A DNA stretch of 64,000 bases from Ceratotherium simum simum (GCF_000283155.1 NW_004454175.1:1118480-1182479); one strand, 5' to 3'; shown: positions 33,865 through 47,221, counted from the stretch's first letter. Numbers and translations: made by a program. The notes: generated by a model not told the origin, from the letters alone.

Positions 33865-34700
33865 TTTGAACCTTTGCCAGATCAGCTGGAGTTCTGACAA
33901 GACTGCAAAAGGCATTGTCCTTTAAAGATGGCATTTTCTGCAGTAACGATGGAGAATCTGGCTGCATGCTATCCAAGGTCAGAAGAGTAGAGAGAAAGGA
34001 GCGATGACATGTGTCTGTAGCCTCACTCATTAGAGCCGGAAAGAGCATCTTACTCAGACAGACAACAAAAGAGACTACAGGAAGATCACCTCTATCATGA
34101 TAAAGGCACTGGAGAACCTGTGCTTGCCATGTAGTTTGAGGTTGGAGTCATCTCACTAAGGCTTTGCTTCTAGAACTTTTCAGGGTGATTGTATGGCTTT
34201 CCAGCTTTCTTATGACTCAATTCTAACATTTTAAAGGAAATGAAAATTTGGTACACACTTCAGCTGCAGAATTTAAGGGCACAAATTGTATTTTGTAGGT
34301 GAGAAGATAACACCTCCAAAAATCTAGTCTGTAAAAACAAACAAAAAAAGACAGCCCAGGAAATTATGGAGGAAGAGTTGCCACAGATAATAATGCAAGG
34401 GAGACTCCATAGTGTAATTTTCATTGCTGCAAAATGCTCTGGAGCAATAAAGGAAGACTGTCTTATTTCCTGGCCCGTACCTTCTTCACAAATTGCTTAA
34501 GTCACTGTCCTCAAATTCTAACAAAAATCACAGTCTAGATCTAATCTGGTCCAGTTTGCTCTATTTCCTTATCCATTTCCAACTTTGCCTTCTCCATCTT
34601 CTACCCTATATAAAGTGCAATATCATGTAAGTGTGGAGGAGGACAGTGGCTTGAGCAATAGGAGAAGAAGTCATGGGCCAAGAAATGGGACAGCCTCTGT
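33865..34700. other. Intergenic sequence, no feature
   Basis: No repeat or exon recognised. The 92-codon minus frame at 33,770-34,048 extends into the ERE and is not a gene. Confidence 0.45.
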
Positions 34701-34716
34701 TATTGCTCCAGGGCTT

Positions 34717-34730
34717 CATGTGTGTGTGTG

Positions 34731-34766
<36 letters not shown>

Positions 34767-34993
34767 AAGATCAGCCCTGAGCTAACATCCATTGCCAATC
34801 CTCCTCTCTTTGCTGAGGAAGACTTGCCCTGGGCTAACATCCGTGCCCATCTTCCTCCACTTTATATGGGACACTGCCACAGCATGGCTTGATAAGCAGT
34901 GCATAGGTCCGCACCCGTGATCCGAACCTGAGAACCCCGGGCCGCCGCCGCCCAGCGTGAGCAAACTTAACCACTATGCCATCCGGCCGGCTC
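34717..34993 (-). mobile_element. ERE SINE, antisense, with a (TG)n tail
   Basis: A full antisense copy whose 3' tail, normally poly-A, is replaced by a TG/CA microsatellite at 34,720-34,763. Target duplications tgctccagggctt (34,704-34,716) and tgctccaggactt (34,994-35,006) confirm that the microsatellite lies inside the insertion. Confidence 0.93.
34720..34763. repeat. (TG)n microsatellite
   Basis: About 21 TG units with one interruption (tgtgtcgtgtg). Likely polymorphic in length. Confidence 0.95.
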
Positions 34994-35006
34994 TGCTCCA
35001 GGACTT

Positions 35007-35670
35007 TTTTACAGCAATGAAAATGAGATTATAGCATAGTACTCCTTTTAGGTTACTGGTGTCAGATTTCTCTCTTTCCTGCCCTCTCTGGCTCTCACTC
35101 ACCATCAGAAGATACCTTATCTCAGGTGCTGTGAATTCCCACTTTCATCCCTAATTGCCAGAGGCATAGTAGCTAACTTTTAGGTGTAAAGGAAGGGAAG
35201 ATATCTGGGGCAAAGGCACCAAACCGTAGTACAATCCACCAACCCTTCACGTGATCTTATGTTGTGCACATTTTCCTGTTCTGTTCGTCATTTTATGTTG
35301 TGCCAGTGGAAAAGCCCCTGGACTCCAAACCTGGGTATAAAGTTTAAGTTTGCTGTGTCCACTCTTCCATTGTACTAACCGCCCTAATTGCTGCCCTGCT
35401 CTACGTTCCTGGTAGTTAGGAACAGAAGACAGTCTCACGTCTGCCCTGCTCATTTTTGTTATTGCGACATTCAAACAAGTTGATGTATGTGAAAGCTCTC
35501 TGTGAACTCTAAATCATTATGCAAATATTAATAGTCATTTTTGTTGTTATTGTTCTAAGTTTCAGATACATTGGAAAAAGTGCCCTGCAATTCATTTGTT
35601 TCTTCACTCATTCGTTTATTCATTCAACAAATTGTTGACCTTGGAGCTACAGAGGTAAATAAATATATAC
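35007..35670. other. Intergenic sequence, no feature
   Basis: Nothing beyond a short L2-like phrase (cattcgtttattcattcaac) near 35,610. Confidence 0.45.
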
Positions 35671-35878
35671 ATAATAATAGCTATGATTTCTTCACTTTTA
35701 CTTTGTCCAAAAAAAACTATTTAAGTACTTTCCATAATTTATCTCATTTAACTCTCACAAAAACTCTTTGAGGTAGGTATTATTATCCCTATTTGCATAT
35801 GAGGAACTTGTGGTGCCTGCATAGCTCAAGATCTCATAACTTTTAAGTGGCAGAACCAGTTCTCAGCCCAGGCCTTTA
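35671..35878 (-). mobile_element. MIR SINE, antisense
   Basis: ttatctcatttaactctcac, then aggtaggtattattatccct, then ggcagaaccagttctcagcc, in reverse MIR order. Confidence 0.7.
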
Positions 35879-35879
35879 A

Positions 35880-36330
35880 AAAAAATTTATTTACTTTTAT
35901 TGTGGTAAAATATACATAACATAAAATTTACCATTTTAGCCATTTTTAAATGTACAATTCAGTGGCATTAAGTACATTCACATTGCTGTGTAACCATCAT
36001 CACCATCCATCTCTAGGACTTTTTCCTTATCCCAAACTGAAACTCTGTACCAATTTAACACTAATTCCCCATTTCCCCCTCCTCCCAGCCCCAGGTAACC
36101 ACTATGGTACTTTCTGTCTCTATGAATTTGGCTATTCTAGGTACCTCATATAAATAGAATCGTATAACACTTGTCCTTTTGTATCTGGCTTATTTCACTT
36201 CCCATGTTTTCAAGAGTCATCCATGTTGTAGCATACGAATTTCATTCTTTTTTAAGGCTAAATAATATGCCATTGTATGTAAACTATATTTTGTTTACCT
36301 GTTCATTGCTTGATGGACATTTAGCCCAGG
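35880..36330 (-). mobile_element. L1 3' end, antisense
   Basis: ttgtggtaaaatatacataa, then gtaaccatcatcaccatcca and ctttctgtctctatgaattt, are the reverse of an L1 3' UTR and ORF2 tail, diverged from the copy at 30 kb. Confidence 0.8.
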
Positions 36331-36924
36331 TCTTTTGAACAACAAACCTCTTAACCACTAAACCAAGCCCAATTGTTATTCTAATAGCTGTTATGCTGTC
36401 AGAATATACTAAAAGCTAAACTGTTGCTCTTAGAATTTTACTCTGGGTGATTCTAGGAATCATTTAATTTCCCTAGCATGATTAGACATTAAATTTAATA
36501 GACTTTCCTTCCTAATATAATAGTACCAATTCAGATTATCAAGAATGCTAGAAAAAAGTATCTGGATGAATTGTGTCATTCTAAAATTATAATTTATTTT
36601 GAAGAACTATTTTTCTCAATTCAAAGTAAAAAAATCTGTTCTTCTAACTTTTAGCAAAAACGACAATTGGTTCTGATCACCAATTCTAATCCACTACAGT
36701 AATAAATTTTTTAGATTCAAAAGAAGATAATCTAATGGTAGCATTTGAACTTAGCCTAGTGTAAACTTACCAAGGCAGAGGGTTGCCTTGATCAAGTTTT
36801 GCTGTCTTGTTGCATTTGTCTATCCACAGGAGATCCTAACCCAGATGGCATTCCAGTTATGATTTGGAAGATTCCTGACAGCATTATCTGAAAAATTACA
36901 CATTGGTTTTTCAGAAATAAATCT
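36330..36924. other. Intergenic sequence, no feature
   Basis: No repeat or exon recognised. Confidence 0.45.
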
Positions 36925-37790
36925 TAATGTTTTTTTAAACAGCTATATTGAGGTATTAATGACATACAGTAAGTTATATATATTTAAAGTATACAACTTG
37001 ACAAATTTTGACATATGTATATACCCATTCGTTGTTTTGCATGTGGATATACAAACATTTCCAGCACTGTTTGTTGGGAAGATTATCCTTTTCCCACTGA
37101 ATTGACTTTATACCTTTGTCACAAAAGTCAGTTGTCCATATACATGTGAGCGTACTTCTGGACTCTCTATGCTATTTCATTGATCTATTTGTCTTTGTGC
37201 CAGTACATCTCACTGTCTTGATTACTGAAGCTTTATAAAGTCTTGAAATCAGATAGAATAAGTCCCCCAATTTTGTTCTTTTTTGAGTTGTTTTGGCTAT
37301 GCTAGGTCCTTTGCATTTCCGTGTGAATTTTAGAACCAGTTTGTCAATGTCTGTAAAACAGCCTGCTGATTTTATGATTGGGATTGCATTAGATGTATAG
37401 ATCAATTCAGGGAGAGCTGACATCTTAACAATATTGAGTCTTTAACCCCATGAACAAAGTATAGCTCTCCTTTTATTTAGGTCTTCTTTTATTTCTCTCA
37501 GCAATCTTATGTAGTTTTTAGTGTACACGTCTTGTGTGTCTTTAGTCAGAAAAGTATTTCATATTGTTGATGCTATTGTAAATTTTTTTAAAGAAATTGG
37601 ATCTTTAAATTGTATCAATTCATCTTTTACTGTAGAATCTTTGAGTGTACTAGAATATGGCTGGCTGTTTTGAGTATAGAAATATTTTAATGTCAGGAAT
37701 CTGTAAAAGTTACCATACTTCCAGTTCTGTTTCTTATTGACGAGGAGTAGAATGAGTAGTCTTGGTGGAAAGCCTTCATCCAAAAGGCTA
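36925..37790 (-). mobile_element. L1 ORF2 fragment, antisense
   Basis: Contains cattgatctatttgtctttg, ttggctatgctaggtccttt and tgggattgcattagatgtat, hallmark reverse-complement L1 ORF2 sequence. The 83- and 78-codon minus frames (37,172-37,423 and 37,559-37,795) are pieces of the broken reading frame. Confidence 0.88.
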
Positions 37791-39779
37791 AGCATTTCAG
37801 GCCTTATTTATGGTTACTCCTTCCCAACTACAAAGAAAACATGCTTTTCTCTCTAACTTTCTAATTAGGAAACTCATAAAAATATATATTCCAGTTGGAA
37901 TTTTGGAGCCAAGTTCTATTTTTCTGGTAAATGAAAACATTTCCAGCTTTCCACCACAATCCTGGAAGGTGCTTAACAAATATTTGTTTTGAAGGAATGA
38001 ATAGTTAGCATATGGGGCACAGAGGCTCTCTGAGAAAATGCTTTCTGCAGTTGAAGGAGTCAGGATCTTTCATCTAAGCACTGCCTGGGTTTTATAATTT
38101 CACTCAATTTATTTATACTCACTACTTTGTATTTATTTCAAAGAACTTTTAAAATGAGACTCACTTGAGGATGCTTAAATGTGGATGGGAAGGAGCCAAT
38201 AGAGATGGATTGGTTAAAGTTAAGAACAGGAAAAAGCAGTAATAGTTTATGGGAGTTCTCTGAGAAATCAGAAAAGAATAGAATCCAGGGTGCAGATGGA
38301 GTGGTTCGTCTTACACAGGAGGAAGGTGGATGCCTCTTTCACTGAAGCTGGAGGAATAGAGGCTATAGACGCAGTGTATGCTCTAGGTGTGTTGCCAAGA
38401 TATTGAGGGAGTTCTGATCTAACAGTTCTCTGAGAGTGAGGGGTAGAGTGGTTAGGAAGGAGAACAAGAAAGTTTAGTAGAGGGATCCTAGTAAAGAAAG
38501 ATAGAATCATATTCTAGATTGTCTCCTATTAATGATAAGTATATCTTTAGGCTACAAAATTATTCTGTTTTCTTCTCCACCCCCCACCCTTCAACAATCC
38601 CAACCCAAACCTTTGCCAAACCCTTGCTAGCACCATTGAGGGTCCAGTGATGTCAGAGACCATGAATGAAACAAAAAGCTCATTTTTTAAGGGAAAAAAA
38701 AAAAATCTCCACATGTTTATAAGCATTGTGATAATTTTGATGATTTCCATTTAAGTTGTAAGATCGCAAAAATTAAGTATTAGGAATCGTTTTAGTTGTC
38801 ATGATTTTAAGCACAAACTAGTACAATAATTCCATTAATAGTTTTAAATTTCAATAGTATTTTCTATCATAGTCTTTACCACTTTGAAACACAAAGATGA
38901 GAAATAGTTTCATTATCTAGACTCTCCCCTGCCAGTGGTAAGTGGTTGATAACCACTGTTGTCAGCCATAAAACTACTCTTATTTCGTCTAAAGATGCAT
39001 ATTTTTCACATTTTAATATCTCAGAAATTGAAATGTGTCTTACAATTGATGACATCTTCCAATTATGATTGGAAGCACTTTTTCTTTTTTAAAAATACAT
39101 CAAGTAAAGGTGTTCCTCATAACTGATGGCATCATAGATTCCATGAAATAGCCCTTCTTTCTCTTCACTCCCCTGCTCCTTTCTAAGACTGACAGAAAAA
39201 AAAAAAAAAAAAACATTTCATGCATTCATTCTCTTTTAGGGACAGATAGTTAAGAATGTTGCCTATTCCAAAAGTACTTACATTTTTAAAAAGATAGTTG
39301 AGATAAGAGAATGAATCCATCGTATGAGAGTAACAGAGATTTCTATCAAGGGAAAGGCCTTTGGGGACTCAGATCAACAGATTGTACCATGTTGACAACC
39401 AGCTGCTCCTCTGAGATGGCCCTGTCTTCACTTCCTAAAAATTAGATAAACTTGTGAACAAAATGAGGCCTAGGTTTTTGTCTGTAGAATTACCCTAAAT
39501 GCAACTCCGAAATTCCCTGGGGAGTTTCTACCCGGTATGTCCACCAAAGCAAAGAAGACAGTTGCTTAAATGGTCTGGTTTGAGGAGTTGTTAATCTCCA
39601 AAAATATCCTCTCATCAGGATACACTATCTCCTTCTCTTTCCAGAAACTCCAGTACAGTGTTTGGCTAGTATTTTTAAAGTAATAGTGTAACAATTTTTT
39701 AAAAAGGAACAGCATGCCCAGAGGGTCTTATTTAAAAGATAAGCATTTTTCTGAAGAAAAGGGGTAAAGGCTTGAAGCA
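37791..39779. other. Repeat-poor intergenic block
   Basis: About 2 kb with no recognised mobile element apart from simple A-runs (39,197-39,213). Several 60-80 codon frames have no domain. No splice-bounded exon was recognised. Confidence 0.5.
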
Positions 39780-39925
39780 ATATTTCTCGAATGGTGTGCT
39801 CTAGCCAACTGCATCAGAATCACCTGGAAAGCTGGTTAAAAGCCTCATGTCAGGGGATAAGCCACAGAAAATAGCATTTTTCACAGGCTGATTCATATGC
39901 ACATTGAAATTAAAGATCTTAGACC
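39780..39925 (-). mobile_element. MER5-like hAT MITE fragment, antisense
   Basis: tgcatcagaatcacctggaa with aaagctggttaaaa is the reverse of the MER5 3' half. The remainder is diverged. Confidence 0.6.
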
Positions 39926-40005
39926 TCTTTAAAGAAGCTCATTCTCTTACAAGAAGTTTTGCACAGAACCTGGCAGATAAATATCATAAATAAATGGTGG
40001 GGGCT

Positions 40006-40711
40006 TGTATTAATTATCTATTGCTACATAGTAAATCACCCCCAAATTTAGCAGCTTAAACAACAAACATCTATTATCTCACAGTTTCTGTGGATCAGGA
40101 ATTTGGAAGAGGTTTTTTTGGAGGAAGATTGTCTCTTCTATATGGGACGCCGCCTCAGCATGGCTTGATGAGTGGTGAGTAGGTCCGCGCCCAGGATCTG
40201 AACTGGCAAACCCAGGGCGGAAGCAGAACGAGTGAACATAACCTCTACGCCACCACGGGGCCGGCCCCTGGAAGAGGTTTTTAGCTGAGAGATTCTGGCG
40301 CAGGGCTTCTCATGAGGTTGCATTCGTGATGTCACTTGGCTACAGGCTGACTGGGACTGGAGGATGGCTCACTCACATGGTTCTTGACAGAAGGCCTCAG
40401 TTACTCTTGTTGGCTGTTCTTTGGAAGCTTCAGTTCCTCAACATATGGGCCTCTCCATAGGATTGCTTGAGTGCCCTCTTGAGATTCCCTTATGAGATGG
40501 CCACTGCTTTCCCCAGAGTGAGAGATTCAAGAAAGAGCAAGGAGGAAGCCTCAAGGCCTTCTATGACCTAGTCTCCAGCGTCATGCCCCATCATTTTCAT
40601 CATATTCTATTCGTCACTAAGGCCAGCACACTATCAAGGGGAAGGGAATTAAGCCAGCTCTTGAAGGGAAGAGTACCAAAGAATCTGTGTACATAATTTA
40701 AAATTACCACA
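40006..40711 (-). mobile_element. MaLR-like LTR, antisense, holding an ERE fragment
   Basis: tattaattatctattgctac at one end and accaaagaatctgtgtacat with aaaattaccac at the other match the LTR type seen at 26.3 and 28.3 kb. Internal phrases gaagcctcaaggccttctat and ctcttgaagggaagagtacc support it. A short ERE piece sits at 40,118-40,268. Confidence 0.65.
40118..40268 (-). mobile_element. Internally shortened ERE SINE, antisense
   Basis: Only the head and middle are present (ccgcctcagcatggcttgat, ending ccacggggccggcccc). The tail units are nearly absent. The 14-bp duplication tggaagaggttttt (40,104-40,117 and 40,269-40,282) is exact, so the shortening happened at or after insertion. Confidence 0.9.
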
Positions 40712-43128
40712 ATGCTAATATTATTTCATTATGGTAGTGCGGAGAGCAAAGCCTTGTAAAAGGGCCCCTTAGTTTTAGTTCCCAAGAAACGCCCATAATT
40801 TCCCACTCATCTTTTTGGGGGAGACTGGCGAAGAACCCAACTCTGTTTTGTGCCAGACACGACTAGCTTTTCTAATTATGGATGGAAAGTGAACCTCTTC
40901 CTTCCCCTGCAAACAAGCTTTGGTTCAGCTAGTGGTTAGAATAGCTCAACAACCTGCAATCATAAATGTTATAGAGCCATAGGAAGAGAGAAAAGGCTTG
41001 AAGTGGGTGTTATTTTCTCTCTCAGTGGCACCACATACCAGTGGAAATGCCAGGTGGAATTGCCACAACTACATTGCTACACAGCCCCTGGACCAGTCTA
41101 CCTGGAGGTCAGCACTCCATAAAACCAACCGGGGTGTGATAATTTGCCTTTTAATAACCAATCCTTCCTTTTATAAAAATGTAGACTATAACATTCCTCT
41201 GAGTAGCCAGTGCTATTAGCACACTTTATTTATTTTAAAATTTGATTTACAGGGATGTATGAGAGATACATCTGCAGAACTCCAGGAGGCTGTCCAAGTT
41301 ATACAGCTTCCAAAAGCATCTAGTTTACAACCAGCAAGTAGTTTAAGCAGTGGAAGCATTGGGCTGATTCCAGGGCTTCCTTAGCTGAGAATTTGAAGAG
41401 AAATTGAGTGCAATACAAGATGGAATCACATTCTGATCTTTCTTCAAATGCCTATTGTCTGCTTTATCAAAGACATTCGATATTGACACAGTGCAGGCTA
41501 TTGAGTCTCAATAAAATCTATTCTTCACTTTCTTTTACCTCATCTGCAGACTGTTGACATTTTCTTTTATTTCAACACTGATGTTTTTCTTTTACATTGG
41601 AGATTTTAGCACTGATGTTGTAATTGCTTATCACACAGCTGGCCCTGTTATGGTGTTCTTGTGAATGTCCCTTCATTTTCCTGATGGTCCTGTGATCCAA
41701 TCTACAATCCATTTAAAAACAAAACATTCATGTGCCATTTTATACCGTGGCTCTTTTGGAGTTCCATTTCAGCTTCATTAATATTGATGCTGTCTGTCTC
41801 CTTGCTTATTTCGGAAGATTCTTTGAAATTAATCTTCAGAATTCGCTGTGATTTGTTGCTGTTTTGTGCGTCAGCCTCGGTACAGCTTGTCTCTCGTTAA
41901 TTTTGTTTTTCTTTATTTTTACGCGTCTGCTATGACTGTTCTCCTACTTGTACTACTGCTGTGTGTCAGGTCCTTTATGGAATCCTGGTTTCGCCTCTGC
42001 CTTTCACTGTGATTTTCCATCATTAGGGACCTCTTGAATAAAAATGTAGCCCCTGTTTCTGACAGAGTCCATGTGCCTTTTCTTTTCTTTCTGTGTCATT
42101 TTCCATCATTATGGTTCTTAAATTTCTTGAATAATGATATATACTATGAACAAATGGACAGAGCAGTAATGGCTTCATCAGTGTTTTCTAAAATGTATCT
42201 GCAGCTTTCAGAGCACACAGAGCCACAGCAGAATCTGTACTATGTATGTAAAAGAATTTTTAAAATAGATTTTGTGGTCAGTTGGTGACAATGCTGTGGT
42301 GCATTAATAATTCACATTCTTGCTTACAGCATCTACTTGTTAGAACGTCAGTTCCACAGCAGACAGGTTGGAGAATAGCCTTAGGTCTAAATGTCTTTGA
42401 GGAATATAGGTGCATTGCCATACCTGCTTTTTTTTTTCCCCTATAACATTTTCAAAGGCAGCCAATATTTCCTTGACCAGAAATGCTAAGTTGGAAATTA
42501 GACTAATTTTGAAAATGAGATAGATGAAGTTGAACTTTACTCATTTGAGATATTTTGTCATCTCATTGACCACTTTGAATAAAATAGCTCCATACTTCTA
42601 GTTACAAACAGGCAAGGGAGCACTATGAGTGATAGAAGGACAGGATTCAAATTTAACAACCACGACTGACTAAAGCCAAGTCAATAACTGCCATGAAGTA
42701 AGAGGCTAAAGCTGAAAATATTGGCTGTCCAATCATTGCTATAAAAACATGGAGAGAAAGTAATGCTAAAATAAGACATATAAATATACTATTCACTATT
42801 GGTTAAAAAGCTATGCTTGCTTCATGTTCAGAATATCAATTACCAACTGAGGAATTCAAAGTCAGCTCAAGCAGTTTGCTCTTTGAAAACGCCCTATAAG
42901 AAACTACCGAAACCTAGAGATAGCTGATATTTCACAGTTTTACAAATCTATGATGCTTAAATGATTTCAAAGTTAAACAATAGAGATTTAGTGGTTTCCC
43001 TTAGAGGAAAACCAGTGTAACCTGAACATGAACCTAGAAATCAGAAATTCTGTGTCCTCAGTTTATTGTTAATACTGTATTTCATTAGAATTATATCAGT
43101 TCCTTTATCAATACTTTTCATGTTTTTA
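40712..43128. other. Repeat-poor intergenic block
   Basis: About 2.4 kb in which I recognise no mobile element with confidence. Frames at 40,998-41,219 and 42,034-42,288 have no known domain or splice context. Candidate region for conserved non-coding sequence by default only. Confidence 0.5.
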
Positions 43129-43240
43129 AATAGAAGCAAAAATGCCTAGAAAATGGAATAGATATCCACATGCAAAAGAATGAAGTTGGATCTCCATCTC
43201 ACACAATATTCAAAAATTAATTAAAAATGAATCAAAGACC

Positions 43241-43511
43241 ACATGACCCGTGGCGTAGTGGTTAAGTTTGGTGCACTCCACTTCAGCAGCCCAGGTTCGC
43301 AGGTTCAGATCGCAGGTGTGGACCTGCACCACTCATCAGCCATGCTGTGGCAGCAACCCACCTACAAAGTAGAGGAAGATTGGCACAGATGTTAGCTCAG
43401 GGCTAATCTTCCTCTAGCAAAAAAAAAAAAGCAAAAAGGAGGAAGATTGGCAACAGATGTTAGCTCAGGGCAAATCTTCCTCAGCAAAACAAAACAAACA
43501 AACAAAAAAGG
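43241..43511 (+). mobile_element. Older ERE-type SINE in L1
   Basis: The head cccgtggcgtagtggttaag lacks the usual first bases and is followed by ctgcaccactcatcagccat and two tail units. Target copies atcaaagacc flank it (43,231-43,240 and 43,512-43,521). Confidence 0.92.
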
Positions 43512-43711
43512 ATCAAAGACCTAAATGCAAGAGCTAAAACTATCAAACTCTTAGAAGAAATCTTAGGGGTAAATCTTCATGACTTTGAATTAGGCATTGG
43601 TTCCTTAGATGTGACACATAAAGCACAAGCAACCAAAGAAAAAATGAATAAATTAGACTTCATCAAAATTAAAAACCTGTGTGCTTCTAAGGGCACTATC
43701 AAGAAAGTGAA

Positions 43712-43954
43712 GGGGCCGACCCCATGGTGTAGCAGTTAAGTGTGCATGCTCTGCTGCTGGCAGCTCGGGTTTGGATCCCGGGTGCGCACGGATGCACCGC
43801 TTGTCAGGCCGTGCTGTGGCGGCATCCCACATAAAGTGGAGGAAGATTGGCACAGATGTTAGCTCAGGGCCAGTGTTCCTCAGCAAAAAGAGGAGGATTG
43901 GCATGGATGTTAGCTCAGGGCTGATCTTCCTCAAAAAAAAAAAAAAAAAAAAGA
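43712..43954 (+). mobile_element. ERE SINE in the same L1
   Basis: An ataaagtggagg-body copy. The 11-bp duplication aagaaagtgaa (43,701-43,711 and 43,955-43,965) is exact. More typical of the younger form than the SINE 200 bp to its left. Confidence 0.93.
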
Positions 43955-45079
43955 AAGAAAGTGAAAAGAGCCCAAAGAATAGGAAAAAGTATTTGCAAAT
44001 CATATATCTAAGGGCCTTGTATACAGAATATATGAAGAACTCTTGCAGCTCAATAATAAAAAGACAACCCAATTAAAAAATAGGCAAATGATTTGAATAG
44101 ACATTTCTCCAAATAAGACATACAAATGGCTAATAAGTGCATGAACAATACTCACTCAACATCATTAGTCATTAGGAAAATGCAAATCAAGACCACAATG
44201 AGATACCACTTCACATCCACTAGGATGGCTATACTGAAAAAGATGGACTATAACAAATGTTGGCAAAGATGTGGAGAAATTGGAACCTTCATACATTGAT
44301 GGTGAAAATGTAAAATAGCGCAGCCACTTTGGAAAACAATCTGGCAATTCCTCCAATAGTTAAACATAGAGTTACCATATGACCCAGCAATTCCACTCCT
44401 ACGTATATACCTAAGAGAATTGAAAACATATTTTTGCATAAAAACTTATACATGAATGTTCATAGCAGCATTATTCATCATAGCCAAAAAGTAGAAACAA
44501 CCCAAATGTCCATCAACTGATGCATGGATAAACAAAATGTGGTATATTTAGACAGTGGAATATTATTCAGCCATAAAAAGAAATGAAGTATTGATTCATG
44601 CTAAAACATGCATGAACCTTGAAAACATTTTGCTAAATGAAAGAAGGCAGACACAAAAGGCCACATATTGTATGGTTCCATTTATATATCATATCCAGAA
44701 TAGACAAATCCATAGAGATAGAAAGTGGATTAGTGGTTGCCAGGGGCTGGGGGCACAAGGGAATGGGAAGTTACTGTTAATGGGTATAGGGATTCTTGTT
44801 TGGAGTGATGAAAATGTTCTGTAATTGTATAGTGGTGACAGTCGCACAATCTTGTGAATATACTAAAAAGCACTGAATTGTACACTTTAGAAGGATGAAC
44901 TTCACGATTTTTCTTTTTGAATTCTTTATGAATTTTCTTTGTAAGAAGAAGAAGAAGAAAAATTCCTGGAAAGTGAATTTATCAAGCAGAGTATTATGAG
45001 AACTGAAATACTCTATTAATATTAATAATGTGGATTTTTAACTTAAGTGTTGAATAGAGGTGATTGTTTAAACCCGGAA

Positions 45080-45355
45080 AAATTAACAGAATTGGACATT
45101 GATTGGATTGGTGGTTACCAGAGGGGACGGGGGAGGGAAGAGAGTGAAAGGGATGATTCGGCACATGTGTGTGGTGATGGACTGTAATTTAGCATTGGAG
45201 TGGTGAACATGAGAACATGATATAATCCATGCAGAAATGGAAGTATAATGATGTACACCTGAAATTTATACAATGTTATAAACCAATGTTACCACAATAA
45301 ACAAAATAAATAAATAAAATAAAGAAATAAAAGAGTACTGTGGCCAAATAAAAAA
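45080..45355 (+). mobile_element. L1 3' UTR fragment
   Basis: attggtggttaccagagggg, then gtacacctgaaatttataca, and an A/AT-rich end. Confidence 0.75.
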
Positions 45356-46940
45356 AAAAAAAGAATTGGGCATTTAGTGTAAATCAATATTAAAAGTGAC
45401 ATTTACATTGTCCTGTGATGATAACATTCTGGAAAAAAATTCAATTTGCAAACGTCTGGATGTTGGCTATTACATTGTTGACTTTTCATCAGGATATTTT
45501 GATACGTAGACCTTAATCTCTTTTCCTACAGAATCCATTATTTGGTTCATCTTTGAACCTGCTTTTCAAGTACTATTTATTCAATAAATATTTGTAGAGT
45601 TATAAAAGTTGATATAGTCATTGTCTCATCTAAATAATATTCAGCTCTAACCATCACTCAAAGCAAGAAATCCTGGAAAAGAAATTTTCGCTTCTGAACC
45701 TAGAATGTAATGATGCTATGGTAGCATTGAATATTGAAATATATTTCAGTTAAACTAAAAAAAATTCATTAAGTTCTGATCAGATATGAAACAAAGATGT
45801 TTACCTGAAGTAATCACTCATAACTCATTTTTTGAGAATTCTTGGATCTAAATTATGTCATAAATCAGACATAAGGAATCGGAAAGTGGCAAATACTCCC
45901 AGTTCATGGTCCTTTGAAGTCCCCAGAAATGCTCTCAATTCAATGTTACATTCCTCTCTTCCTGCTCCCAACAGACAAGGCCATCAAATTAGCAGAATAA
46001 TTTCTGGCGAGCAGCTGAATTCTAGGGTTATCAGCTGGGCTCATGGATCTTGGCACAAAGTGACAGATTCCTGATGAAGATACAACCAATGATCCTAGCT
46101 GTTCACTCCCCATCCTCCCGATCCCGTGACATCCTCCCTTACCGTGTCCCACCACTGAGTCTGAAAGCCTGAAAAGGAGTTCTATGTTGTACTGGTAATC
46201 TTACACCCTTTTTTATTTCCACTGTGACTTTTGGATCACCTTTCGGCCACACAGACTTGTTCCATGAGGGAGCAATGAATAAGGAGAGTCTGAACACTAT
46301 CGTGATCTACACAGTGCTGATCCTTTCATCTACCCCAAAATAGGCTGCAGAACACCAGCAGCAAATTGCCATCCTGGGCAGCACTTCAAAGGGGATGGGA
46401 CACATTTCTGGGCACACCTTCAGAAATTTAGTCAAATTAATTCATAGTATTCACCCATCATTAAATGGATCTTCTGGAATCACATGCCTCCTGGATACAA
46501 TCTTTGTGACAGCAGATATAGGGAATGTGCAGGGAGCAATACATCTTCATTATTCTTTAAAAGAAAAGGCCTGCTGGCATAGAAAGGGATGCAGAACAGC
46601 TGTTTTCTCTTCAATGTTACATATAAAATAATCCTATATAAAAAACACCTGTGGAGCACAGATTATCTAGTATGTTTACTATAAGTCCACTGCCCAGTAT
46701 ATTGCTTATCCCATCATGAGCCCAAGCAAACATTTATAACAAATGAAAGCTTACCATTTGTAGACCTAGAATCTGAACACCACTGAATACACTTGGTAGC
46801 CCTCGAAATCCTGCCTCTTTTTTCTTTGATGTTAACCGTAGAGAGTGAATTAATTCTCTCCAACCAATAGAATAAAGCCATGTTGGGAACAGGTTCAGGT
46901 TGGTGTATTCTGTTCTTCAAGGAAATTTCCAGGGCACAAG
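45356..46940. other. Repeat-poor intergenic block
   Basis: About 1.6 kb with no mobile element recognised. Overlapping short frames at 45,832-46,155 and 46,395-46,631 have no domain or exon signals. Confidence 0.5.
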
Positions 46941-46948
46941 AAAGATTT

Positions 46949-47211
46949 CTTTTTTTTTTCCTTTTTTGAGGAAGATTATCCCTGAGCTAACATCCGATGC
47001 CAGTCCTCCTCTTTTTTTTTCTTTTTTTCTTTTTGCTGAGGAAGATTGCCCCTGGGCTAACATCCATGCCCATCTTCCTCTACCTTATATGGGACGCCAC
47101 CACAGCATGGCTTGACAAGCAGTGTGTCGGTGAGCACCCTGGAGCGCCTGTGAATCCCAGACCACTGAAGCGGAGCGCGTGCGCTTAACCACTATGCCAC
47201 TAGGCCAGCCC
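46949..47211 (-). mobile_element. ERE SINE, antisense
   Basis: Two tail units separated by T-runs, then the head ending ccactaggccagccc. Target copies aaagattt (46,941-46,948 and 47,214-47,221). Confidence 0.92.
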
Positions 47212-47221
47212 TGAAAGATTT

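Larger units (their letters stand above)
43130..44910 (+). mobile_element. L1 ORF2 C-terminus plus 3' UTR, split by two EREs
   Basis: Segments tagatatccacatgcaaaag, ctcttagaagaaatcttagg, acatttctccaaataagaca and tggttgccaggggctggggg run in order along an L1 3' end, interrupted at 43,241-43,511 and 43,712-43,954. The 89-codon plus frame at 44,555-44,824 is a relic of ORF2. Confidence 0.88.
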
